NCBI GenBank assembly: GCA_951804985.1
Contig: OX638135.1
Span: 34,381,116 to 34,445,115, forward strand
DNA: 64,000 nucleotides
Direction of reading: 5' to 3'
DNA from: Dryomyza anilis
Lineage: Eukaryota > Arthropoda > Insecta > Diptera > Dryomyzidae
Shown here: positions 1 through 10,229 of the stretch, piece after piece
Layout of the letters: every line of letters starts with the position of its first letter
Numbering within the stretch: position 1 is the first letter of the stretch
Position numbers and translations under genes: made by a program
Notes under the pieces: model-generated
What the model saw: the letters and a program-made list of their open reading frames with translations, nothing else
Database searches by the model: none
What the model was told of the DNA's origin: nothing

Positions 1-1
1 A

Positions 2-872
2 ATTAAAGAATCAGATTATGAGGAATTTATTAAATGCGTTAGGTTACATTTGCAGGGAGATGCTTATAAATTGGTGAGGATAAAACATTTTCAAAAAATA
101 GAAGAATTATACGAGTTGCTAAAAAAATACATACTTAAATGATATTTCTTTAGATGCAGTACTAGAAAAGATTAAAAAAGTTTTTCAAAATAGTAAAGAG
201 AGTTTGAGAGCGTTTGGAAGACGATTAGACGAATTTCAATCCATGGCATTAGAAATTGCAAGTAAAAAATACCGTAAAAAGATAGGTAATGATGACGTAT
301 TCAGATTGAAATTACAGAAGTCAGTATTGATCTCTTTTAAAGTAGGTGTGAAGGATCCAACAACAAAAGTTGTATTATTAAGTAGTAAGTCAGACACATT
401 AGATGCATTATTGGAAGAAGCATTAAATGTTGAAGCTATTATGCAACTAAGACCAAAGTTAAATGAATACGAATGTAATGTTGAAGCAGAACATAATTCA
501 GAAATAATTAAGCAAAGAGAAAATCCAGAAAATAATGATAAATTAACCTATGTAAGGAATGTTCCGACATGTTCATTCTGTATGAAATTAGGACATACTA
601 GGGACGATTGTATTAGTAGGAAAAATGAGCCTTTCTGCTACGAATGTGGAACTTATGGCCATGAAGCAAATTGGAAATGTGCCAATACTAATATGAAAAA
701 TTCTAAAATACAGTTAGGTAATAATGATATTAAAAATAAAATTCGCAAAGAAAATAAAACAAGTAATATGAAATGCTTATGGTGTGATAGACAAGGGCAT
801 AAAATAGATAAGTGTTATGCGAAAACAAAATTTGAATCAGTCACAAATAATAATCATAATCAGGGAAACTAA
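2..872 (+). pseudogene. gag polyprotein fragment of a gypsy-like LTR retrotransposon, three CCHC zinc knuckles
   Basis: The reading frame enters from the left edge (frame of base 2), is lost by a frameshift near 138, and resumes in the frame that ends at 872. The resumed part (222 residues counted from 204) has a helical, charged capsid-like region. Three zinc knuckles follow: C123-C126-H131-C136, C145-C148-H153-C159 (one residue longer than usual before the last Cys) and C191-C194-H199-C204. Knuckles of this kind bind retroelement RNA during particle assembly. A protease frame follows directly, which is the normal gag-pol order. The start codon is outside the window and the frame is broken, so this is a relic. 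Assignment to Ty3/gypsy rather than BEL rests mainly on the gypsy-type RT scrap at 4383-4507. Confidence 0.8.
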
Positions 873-1207
873 GAGGGGCTCAGTCAAGGCCAATAAACTG
901 GGGACCCCAAAAGAAAAGTAATATAGGGCCAAATGAGTTAGGAATTGTAGATCAGACGTCGAAAGAGACTGTGGTCAAATTTACTACCCCAATAAACTTT
1001 CAAAAAATGAAGGTAAACAATGAATTAAAATATGAATTAAATGCAAAAGAAAATTGCATAATACACAATTGGAATGGAGATTGTTCGAATTTATCTAATA
1101 TAAGTGATGTTTTCATTGCAGTACCTTGCGAGGCAGCTAAAAATGGAAGACTTATTTTATTAGTAGACTCAGGAGCAGATGCCAGTTTTCCAGGTTTTAA
1201 CAAAAAT
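873..1207 (+). pseudogene. aspartic protease region of the same gypsy-like element, truncated
   Basis: An open frame, readable from just after the gag stop to 1237, contains LILLVDSGADASF, the D-S-G-A active-site signature of retroviral-type aspartic proteases with its preceding hydrophobic strand. The protease would process the Gag-Pol polyprotein. The frame differs from gag, as expected for a shifted pol. Similarity stops near 1207, where the sequence AAGAAAATTAGCAAAAC begins; the same sequence marks the arm of the palindrome repeated at 13980 and elsewhere. The last ~10 residues before the stop are therefore foreign. The flap and C-terminal half of the protease are missing. Confidence 0.72.
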
Positions 1208-1261
1208 AAGAAAATTAGCAAAACATCATATTTTTAAAAAATGCTTTTGAATGTAACGGAT

Positions 1262-1650
<389 letters not shown>

Positions 1651-1838
1651 GTGTCGGTGGGGTCGGTAGCTCAGAGGTTAGTGCGTTGGATTGCGAGCCG
1701 AAAGGTCCAATATTCAAACCAGGACTGGGACTAACAACAGTGTGACAAGATTGGGCGATAAAACGCCGAAATGTCGATAATTTTTACCTCGTGGTTTTTT
1801 ATGAATTATCCTTAAAATCTAACAATAATAATAAGTAA
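1651..1838 (+). mobile_element. tRNA-derived SINE, family 2, plus-strand copy
   Basis: Mirror copy of 1262-1451: A-box-like GGTAGCTCAGAGGTTAGTG, degenerate B box, body with GATTGGGCGATAAAACGCCG, and an AATAATAATAAG tail. It probably arose by inverted duplication with the palindrome rather than by separate insertion, because the homology continues past both ends of the SINE. Confidence 0.75.
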
Positions 1839-1890
1839 TATCCATAACTTTCAAAAGCATTTTTTAAAAATACGATGTTTTGCTAATTTT

Positions 1891-2639
1891 CTTAATTTAT
1901 TTTGATTTTTTTTTTAATTATACACTACATATACACAAACGGTTTGGTATTTCGGTTTTCCGAAAACGACAACAGGGAAATAATACGTATATGCACATTA
2001 AACTAATTCAAAAACCAAAAATCTTAAAATATTTCGATCTGCGACGACTTTCTGAAATAGGACCTCTAAAACTGCGAATAAGCTTTTTAAACCCAAAAAA
2101 AAGATCCTGTGATGTTGCGCAAAGAGCTTAAAGGACATTTTTTAACTTTTAACAACAATTTTCAATAACATTATTATTACACTAACTGTAAAAAGATAAC
2201 ACTGAATTTTCTTCTTGTATTTAATTTAAAATCGCTTACTAAAATTTTCGTTTTTTAAAATTATACATTTTTAGTTAACCGTTACAGTTTCATGACTTGG
2301 CAAACACGGAAATGTAGACTTTTTTTTACTATAGTAATTTTAACGGTCGAAATTTTTTTAATTTTATTCTAACGAGTTTGGGATAACATTTTTGTATTAT
2401 TGCACTTACAATTATCTTTAAAATGATATATCACTCCTATATTTTTAGATATCGTATTATTATTAAATAGTAAAAGAATGCGCACCTAGCCTAAAAGTAA
2501 TATATTTTGATTAAAATAATTGAAATAATGGGTTAATTTCTGGATCAATATCTTTGATAATATCCACGACAGGAGTTAGATTTTTCGTCAAGAATGTAGC
2601 TAATAAAGTCTATTTTAGAAAACGTGTGTCAATAAGAAT
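1891..2639 (+). repeat. Left part of a fold-back-type repeat (family P) carrying the hAT-A insertion
   Basis: Non-coding AT-rich sequence related to 4508-5150 (about 75% by eye) and to the reverse complement of 9258-9840, 13239-13980 and 17421-18147. A P-type terminal motif (CATTAAACTAATTCAAAAAC) occurs at 1998, but homology to the tandem units extends about 100 bp further left. The stretch ends at ATAAGAAT, the target duplication of hAT-A; P resumes at 4343 and fades near 4382. No coding potential seen. Confidence 0.7.
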
Positions 2640-4334
2640 CAAGGATTGAAACCAAAACGAATAACGGTTTCAATTTCGGTTTCGGTTTTTTCCGCGTTTC
2701 GGTTTAGGTTACGGTTTCGGTTTAAGGTTTTTATTACGAAACGGTTTCGGTATACCGGTTCCAAATTACGGTTTCGGTTTTGATTTCGTTTTTGTATAAA
2801 ATTTCTTTTTTCCATATTTTTCAAATAATTTAACATTGTTTATATGGTGCTAAGTTATGTTCAATTTGTGATATTGGAGTAAAGTGGGAAACGTAATTTA
2901 AACAATGTTTGTTTTTATTTTAGTGAAAATATTGTGTTATATGAATTATTTAATTGATTTCGCCAAGAAACAGTTTCAATCGTGGTCACAAGCCAATGAA
3001 AAGCAACATTTTGACTTCACCTATGATCTGAATTGTGAGATGTGAGCCGGAAACGAACATTAAACAAGAGCAGCAAGAATACATCGGTAATTGTCTTAAA
3101 CTTCATGAAAAGAAGAATTTTGTACAATTTACATCCATAAAAGCCAAAGAAATTTTGAACTGCAATATCTGCCTGTATACTTAAAATGTTCAAACTTATC
3201 GAACTTGCACTTTATATTTCGTATTTTCTTAAGTGGTTACTGAGATTTTTATAATTTTACTTTTTTTCTAAATTTTTCATGCATTACCATTGTTTTTTTA
3301 TACCCTACACTAAGAGTGAAAGGGTATATTCAGTTTGGTACGCCGTTTGTAACACCCAGAAGGAAAAGTATATATATTCTTGATCAGCATGACCTCCTGA
3401 GTCGATTCAACGATGTCCGTCTGTCTGTCTGATGAAATCACGATTACAGAAAAACTAGAAGAGCTAAATAAATGAAACTAATTTAGATAACTTATATATC
3501 TACGCTGTCTGTCAGTGAAAATGGGCATGATCGGTCTATTATGACCTGTGAACCGACCACTTACGTTCAAATTTATCATATAAAACACATCTACTGGTGA
3601 ATTTATACAGTAAAATTCGGCTTAGACCGACTATAATTTTGATAATCCTATCTATTATAATATCACCTACTATAAAATGTCCCTACTATAAAATTTCCCA
3701 TGTGATCTAACCTTCCCAACTGGTTATTATCTCCATATTATCTCCATTATTATTTCCAAAATTGAGCTGTTTTGAAAAATCACACAAAAATCAATTAAAG
3801 GACCCTTTAAATGGTATTCAATTGAATAGATCCATTATAATAATTCAATAATTATTCAAATGAACTTTTCTAAACTTGTCCCACTTCACCCCAGGCTCCC
3901 TATATATTTTATTTATACAATAAATAAAAAATAATATCATTTGTTGTTAATTCGATTTACCGCTACACAAATTAATGAAAAAAAAAACAATTTTAGACCA
4001 AAGATCGTTGTTTTGGTAATATTGTTTTTCAAAAAACAACATGTTAATTTTTGTACAACAAAACATTTTTATTTTGGGAACTCCAAATTTTATTAAATGA
4101 AATTTAACATGCCCTGTACTTAAGATCTTCTATATAAAATAAAATATGTTTTTCTGTTTCTTTTTATACTTCTTTAAAAACCGTTTTAAATCGGTATAAA
4201 ACCGAAACCATTTATTTCGGTTTGGGATATCGGTTTATTTCTGATTTTCGTATAACTGTTTCGGTTACGGTTTTGGTTTTAAAAATGAAACGGTTTTAAA
4301 CGGATATCGGTTTCGGTTACGGTTTCAATCCTTG
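2640..4334 (+). mobile_element. Non-autonomous hAT-like transposon (hAT-A copy 1), 1695 bp, with 8-bp TSD
   Basis: Terminal inverted repeats are CAAGGATTGAAACC and GGTTTCAATCCTTG. The first five bases fit the hAT consensus (C/T)A(A/G)NG. The element is flanked on both sides by ATAAGAAT (2632-2639 and 4335-4342), an exact 8-bp target duplication as expected for hAT. A related locus at 5111-5130 shows the uninterrupted site (GTGTCAATAAGAATATTGA). Both ends carry dense subterminal motifs of the type CGGTTTCGGTT, likely transposase-binding arrays by analogy. No transposase frame is present, so it would need one supplied in trans. It carries a nested mini-me at 3299-3724 that copy 2 (60771-63597) lacks. 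Confidence 0.88.
3299..3724 (-). mobile_element. mini-me/DINE-like element nested in hAT-A copy 1
   Basis: It begins TTTTTATACCCTACACTAAG, contains TTCTTGATCAGCATGA and CGATGTCCGTCTGTCTG, and ends CCCAACTGGTT, matching the reverse complement of 39218-39806, 49329-50018 and 50126-50829. hAT-A copy 2 runs straight across this position, confirming a later insertion. No clear target duplication is seen, consistent with a Helitron-related element. Confidence 0.8.
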
Positions 4335-4382
4335 ATAAGAATATTGAAAAGTTTAAACTACATTATGTATGGTTTACTAAGT

Positions 4383-4507
4383 CAAGTATCTGGTTCATCG
4401 AGTTCCCACGGTAGGAGTGCATACCGATGAAGATAAAATACTTGCAGTAAAGGAGTGGCCCAGACCGTAAAACCTACATGACCTACGAAGTTTCTTGGGG
4501 CTATGTA
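4383..4507 (+). pseudogene. gypsy-type reverse transcriptase scrap (thumb/connection)
   Basis: One frame reads LVHRVPTVGVHTDEDK then ILAVKEWPRP, a stop, then NLHDLRSFLGLC. This matches the conserved Ty3/gypsy block that follows the polymerase active site (FLGH...GV..D..K..A...WP.P....LRSFLGL). It is on the same strand as the gag/protease pieces at 1-1207 and could be the same original element, now separated by about 3.2 kb of inserted DNA. It has one in-frame stop and is cut at 4507 by the fold-back element. Too short to classify further. Confidence 0.65.
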
Positions 4508-6067
4508 CATTAGACTGATTCAAAAACAGAAAATCTTAAAATGTTTCGCTCCGCGTTGACTTTCTGAAACTATGACCTCTAAAACTGAGAAAAAGCTTTT
4601 AAAACCCAAAAAAAGTGAACCTGTGATAATAAGCAAAGTTCCTTTTTGAGCTTTTACCGACTATTTTCAATAAAATTATTGTTACTCCAAGTATAAAAAG
4701 ATATCACTCAATTTTATTTTTTTATTTAATTTAAAATCACTCACTGAAATTATGATTTTTAAAACCATAAACATTGAACCATAACCGTTATAATTTCATG
4801 ACTTGCCAAACACGAAAAATGTCATTTTTTTAGTGATTTTAACGGTCGAAATTTTTCTTATTTTATTCTAATGAGTTTAAGATAACATTTTTGTATTATT
4901 GCACAGTCAATTATCTTTAAAATGTTATGCAACTCTTATATTTTTAGGTATCGCATTATTAGTAAATACTAAAAGTATGCACTAGCCTAAAAAATAATAT
5001 ATTTTGATTTAAACCAAATAAGAAAATTATATAAAGGGTTAATTTCCACGATCCAACGACAGGAATTAGATTTTTTTTCAAGAATGTAGCTAATACACTC
5101 TACTTTTAGAGTGTCAATAAGAATATTGATGAGTTTAAACTTCATTTTATACGGTTTATTAAATTCTTAAAATTTGTTGGAATAAATTTTCAAAAAAAAT
5201 TGGATTTTGAATTGTAATATCTCTTCAACTATAGAAGTTAGCTGATTGATTTTTTTGTTTGGTAAATATTTGTATACACGTTATTCTACGTAAGAAAAAC
5301 TTTAGGATATAATGCTCATTAAAAGACTATTTTTTAAAAAATAATTTTACCGCTTTTGTTACTATTTATAATGAACCATAATGGTGAACGAATTATGTAA
5401 AACTTTTATAAGTTCTTTTTTTGTTGGAAAAACTTAATAGTTTAAGTTAAAAAAAATTACATTCAACTTTTAAAAAAAAAAAAAAAATCAAAAAACCCCA
5501 AAAAAAAAATATTAAACCGTGATATTTAATAAAATGTGTTAACGAATTTTTATTTATTTTGATCTTAAAATACTCGGGAGGGATATCCGAAATATTTTCT
5601 TGAATAATTTGGGGTGTGCAGCAAATTTTGGGTTGTGAGTGTTTTAGGCAAGAATGCAGAATTTTACTATGTACTAATAAAACGAGATCTAAAAATATAA
5701 GAGTGACACATCATTTTAAAGATAATTGTATGTGCATAATACAAAAATGTTATCCCAAACTCGTTAGAATAAAATTTGAAAAATTTCGACCGTTAAAATT
5801 TCTAGAGTAAAAAAAAAATCTACATTTTACGTGTTTGGCAAGCCAAGAAACTGTAACGGTTAACTTTATAATTTAATAAATCGTAATTTCAGTAAGAGAT
5901 TTTAAATTAAATAAAGAACAAATATTTAGTGATATCTTTTTACAATTGGAGCAATAATAATTTTATTGAAAATAGTCGTTAAAGGTTCAAAAATGTCCTT
6001 TAAGCTCAAAATAGTTCCAAGACAAAATAGTTCCAAGTTTTTCATACAAATTTGAATCAGTCTAATG
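4508..6067. mobile_element. Fold-back element, family P, long inverted arms
   Basis: Ends are CATTAGACTGATTCAAA (4508) and TTTGAATCAGTCTAATG (6051-6067). The left arm (about 4508-5050) is repeated in inverse from about 5680 to 6067. Both arms carry the landmarks ATTCTAATGAGTTTAAGATA / CAAACTCGTTAGAATAAA and TTTAACGGTCGAAATTTTT. The centre (5150-5650) is AT-rich with A runs and no coding content. I could not find a convincing target duplication (flanks GGCTATGTA and AACATGCAG), so superfamily is open. It contains the uninterrupted version of the hAT-A target. Confidence 0.7.
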
Positions 6068-6610
6068 AACATGCAGCGATCTTAGCCGAGCGGCTGAAAG
6101 CCGGCTGAGGGCAGCCGCCGTGAAATTTGAACAGCCGTCGCCTAGGTTTTGGTCGGTAAAGCCGAAGCCGCCATATATTTTATGAATTTGGAGCTCATGT
6201 TAAAAATTGCACTATATTAAAAAATGAATCACTGACTGAATTCAAAATTTTATTAAAATTTGATAGTCAATTTTTGAAATTAAATTCAAATTTTTTTTTT
6301 TGTAACTTATATTTAAAATTTAAAATTAAATTCGAAATTATAATAATATTTGAATTTTAACTTATATTCAAATTAAATACGAAAGACATGACCATTATGA
6401 CATTGTCCACAAAATTAATTAATAACAAATTTGTTAAAATAGAATTAATATAATTTTTCAACTAAAACTTTGAATTCCCATGGTACATTGATTGACAACA
6501 AAAGGTAATCAATTCCCTCTCTCTATTCCAAATTTGAATTATATGTAGTTACTTATAAAGTCAAATGAAATTCAATACTGCTTTAATATTTAATGTTATT
6601 TACAGACTAA

Positions 6611-6659
<49 letters not shown>

Positions 6660-6680
6660 TCCAATTAACTAATTTTAATA
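6068..6680. repeat. CG-rich AGCC motif patch, AT-rich filler and (AAT)n
   Basis: 6073-6175 holds many AGCCGGCTGAGGGCAGCCGCC-type motifs; similar motifs recur at 6850-6930 in opposite sense, possibly marking the two ends of one short element (CAGCGA and CAGTGA ends). No matching 8-bp flank was found. 6176-6609 is AT-rich with nothing recognisable. 6610-6659 is a perfect (AAT)n microsatellite. Confidence 0.5.
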
Positions 6681-8234
6681 GCACTAAACTATTATTTGAA
6701 TTTAATTTTCTGAGTGTACAAAATTGGGTTAACTGCCTCTTTATATGTATATCGAAACAAATACTATCAGACGAAAGTGACGTAATATAAAATAAATTTC
6801 AAAGTTTCAAAAGTCGAGTAACATAAAATCAAAATTTTTGTGACGAGATTCGGCTCAGCCGATTTTTAAAAATATTATCAGCTTTTAGCCGGCTGTAACC
6901 CGTCACTGCTTGTTTTCATTGCTGCCGCCGCCGACGAATATGCTTCGACTATGAGCTATGATCATGTTTAGTGAAAATTAATACTAGACAGTGAGCAGTA
7001 TTTTACTTTAATGGAAAGTACAGAATAAATTTATAATTGTTATTACTTTAAGGGTCGGTTTTACAGTGGCAGTTTACCTAGATTTGTGAGTTAAACGTAT
7101 TTTAATCTCAGAAATCAATTTTACAGTGACTTTAAATCAGTTAAAACGTCTTTCGTTGGCCGTTTAAACTACGTTTAAAATCTTAATGTTTTTGACAGAT
7201 GCTATCCACAAGAATGAGAGTTGCACTCTTGTTGAACTGTATATCCATGTTAAACTCTTTGGCATCACGGGCCGCATTGGCAATTTAAAAGATGTGGAGG
7301 GTCGCATTCGGAAACCATAAAAAATAAAAAAAAGATATTGGTACATAAGTCAGTGCCGTTATATAACACCACGAAATGGGGATTATATCCAACAAAAATT
7401 TCGACTTAATTCGAATTCGAAATTCGAAAATACAGATTAACATGCGGTCATAAGTCCCAGATAAAACCCAAAAATAATGAGGTTTAACTGTAAATAATTT
7501 ATATTTTAGAAATTATAAAAGTGCCACAGAAGAAAAATAAAAAAATAGCTAGAGTTTTTCTTAAAATTTTACCTTGTGGAAAGCAAAAGCGCAAAACAAA
7601 AAACGCTAAAATTTTTAATTTGAAAAATAAAATAAAATGTTCTAACGATCAAAATTGTTTTTTGTTTTTAGGTTGAAAATATAATATGTTAAGATGATCC
7701 GTTTTTGAAGTTTCCGGTTTTGAAATTTTGTATGGGACCGGAACTGGAATTGTTATTTTATTTTTTATAGAACCGGAACTGGAACTGGAACCATTACTAA
7801 ATTAATTAGATCAGAAATTAATATATCAAAAAAATAATAATTAAATCAATTTGGAAAATGAATTTGGAAACAAAAACAAATTTTAAAAATGTTGAGTTTT
7901 GCAAATTTTCTTGATACATATTGATTGTCATACAAAATATGTTTTGTATTTTTGACAAATGTTTCATTCACTTTTTTCTCAAAAGATGTATATTATAATT
8001 AATGTTGACGGTACTTACGTTTATAATGGTGTCCCCGCGAGGAAACTTAAATTCGACTATGAAACCATGCGACTTAATAAATGGTCAATTCTCATATAAT
8101 GCATATACATATGAATTTTTATACCAATATTTTTTATTAGTTTAAAACATACATGTTGGAATGTGACCCACGACGTTTGAATACAAACACACAATATTTT
8201 CTATTTTATATAAAAGTTTATTTAGCCCCTTATC

Positions 8235-8645
8235 TCCCAGGTAGGAATTTCCAGGTTGCAACAAAAGTGCCTGCCTTGTTACAAGCTAGACTACCAACGC
8301 TTGGTATATCGGGCCAGACACAAGGCTAGCACAGTCGTTAGTCACAGACTCCACACAAGCCTTGATATATCAAGCTAGACACAAGTCTGGCACATTTGGA
8401 ATGACAATTCCCAGATTTCGAACAATCCTCATTAGTTTAGATTAGACACAAGCCTGAGACAAGCGTCACTCATAGATTTTACACAGGCCTTGTTAGTTAA
8501 GGTTAGACACAAGCCTGGCACAATCGTCACTCACAGACTCCACACAGGCCTTGATATACCAAGCTAGACACAGGTCTGGCACATTTGTAATTCCCAGATT
8601 TCAAACACGTCTTGTTAGTTTATGTTGGAAACAAGTCTGGCAAAA
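8235..8645. repeat. Degenerate minisatellite, GACACAAGCCTGGCACA core
   Basis: Five or six imperfect copies, roughly 75 bp apart, combine AAGCTAGACACAAGTCTGGC with ACAGACTCCACACAGGCC. Identical arrays lie in unit 2 (about 12190-12605) and unit 3 (about 16375-16790), and a diverged relative at 54180-54390. Non-coding. Confidence 0.8.
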
Positions 8646-8919
8646 TTTTCATTGCAAAATTGTGTCTTTTGTCTAAAAACATATACTTATATAATAAAAA
8701 ATGTAGATAAAATAATCATCAATTAAACATGTGTCTTATTTATAATTTCTTTTCAATCCGCTTTTTCTGGAATTTAGGATAATCATAATATAATAATAAG
8801 ATTACTGGTCACGTTGAATCATAGTATGGTTGTATGAAATCGAAATACGGTTACTGACAACCTTAGTAAGTTTGTGTGGAATCATACTATGGTCACTGCC
8901 AACGGGAGCGGCTTGAAAT

Positions 8920-9047
8920 CCCCAAACACAAAAGCCCCAAGGTTTTGAATAAGCCCCAAACACAGATGCGCCAAACACAAAATCCCCAAACACAAAAGCC
9001 CCAAACACATAAGCCCCAAACACAAAAGTCCCAAACACAAAAGCCCC
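8920..9047. repeat. 15-bp minisatellite CCCCAAACACAAAAG
   Basis: About eight or nine tandem copies, some shortened, of CCCCAAACACAAAAG. The complementary strand has a GGGG run about every 15 nt. Same array at 12858-12985 and 17040-17167. The open frames across it (CVWGF repeats or their antisense) are by-products of a repeat length divisible by three. Confidence 0.92.
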
Positions 9048-9059
9048 AAATATTAAATT

Positions 9060-9257
9060 GCGAAATACAAAAAAATCCCCAGAATCTGAAATTTCCTCTA
9101 AATTTTATATTTATAAACAATTTATAAACAATGTTAAATTATTTGAAAAATATGGAAAAAAAATAAATTTCGTAATAAAAACCTTAAACCGAAACCGAAA
9201 CGCGGAAAAAACCGAAACCGAAATTGAAACCGTCATTCGTTTAGGTTTCAATCCTTG
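9060..9257 (-). mobile_element. Truncated inverted end of hAT-A in unit 1
   Basis: It ends GGTTTCAATCCTTG at 9257, followed by ATTCTTAT, the complement of the ATAAGAAT target duplication of hAT-A copy 1. This is therefore a duplicate of the same insertion event in opposite orientation, keeping only about 200 bp. Equivalent pieces end at about 13238 and 17420; those keep some ACCGAAACCGTAACC subterminal motifs missing here. Confidence 0.8.
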
Positions 9258-9910
9258 ATTCTTATTGACACACGTTTTCTAAAGTAGACTTTATTAGCTA
9301 CATTCTTGAAGGAAAATCTAACTCCTGTCGTAGATATTATCAAAGATATTGATCCAGAAATTAACCCATTATATAATTTCATCTTTTCATTTCAATCAAA
9401 ATATATTATTTTAGGCTAGGTGCGCATACTTTTACTATTTAATAATAATACGATATCTAAAAATATAGGAGTGATATATCATTTTAAAGATAATTGTAAG
9501 TGCAATAATACAAAAATGTTATCCCAAACTCATTAGAATAAAATTAGAAAAATTTCGACCGTTAAAATTACTATAGTAAAAAAAAAGTCTACATTTACGT
9601 GTTTGCCAAGTCATGAAAATGTAACGGTTAACTAAAAATGTATAATATAAAAAAAAGAAAATTTTAGTAAGCGATTTTATATTAAATACAAGAAGAAAAT
9701 TCAGTGTTATCTTTTTACAGTTAGTGTAATAATAATGTTATTGAAAATTGTTGTTAAAAGTTCAAAAATGTCCTTTAAGCTCTTTGCGCAACATCACAGG
9801 ATCTTTTTTTTTGGGTTTAAATTAGTGTATAATTAAAAAAAAATCAAAATAAATTAAGAAAATTAGCAAAACATCGTATTTTTAAAAAAAGCTTTTGAAT
9901 GTAACGGATA

Positions 9911-10229
<319 letters not shown>

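Noticed and set aside
4508..6067. Assigning the fold-back element to mariner/Tc1 by a TA duplication
   Set aside because: Left flank TA, right flank AA; no clean duplication.
6073..6909. A complete hAT element with CAGCGA/CAGTGA ends
   Set aside because: The flanking 8 bp do not match and the inverted ends are poor; kept only as a motif patch.
7164..7346. Minus-strand frame MYQYLFFIFYG... repeated at 11093 and 15268
   Set aside because: Identical only because the units are duplicates; no domain, short, and one copy is extended by a chance single-base deletion.
8920..9047. Telomeric repeat (CCCCAAA-type)
   Set aside because: The unit is CCCCAAACACAAAAG, internal to a composite repeat, and does not match known insect telomere sequence.
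8802..9127. Overlapping frames with CVWGF or PQTQKPQTHK repeats, conserved in all three tandem units
   Set aside because: Conservation follows from recent DNA duplication; the repeats mirror a 15-bp minisatellite on both strands and show no gene structure.
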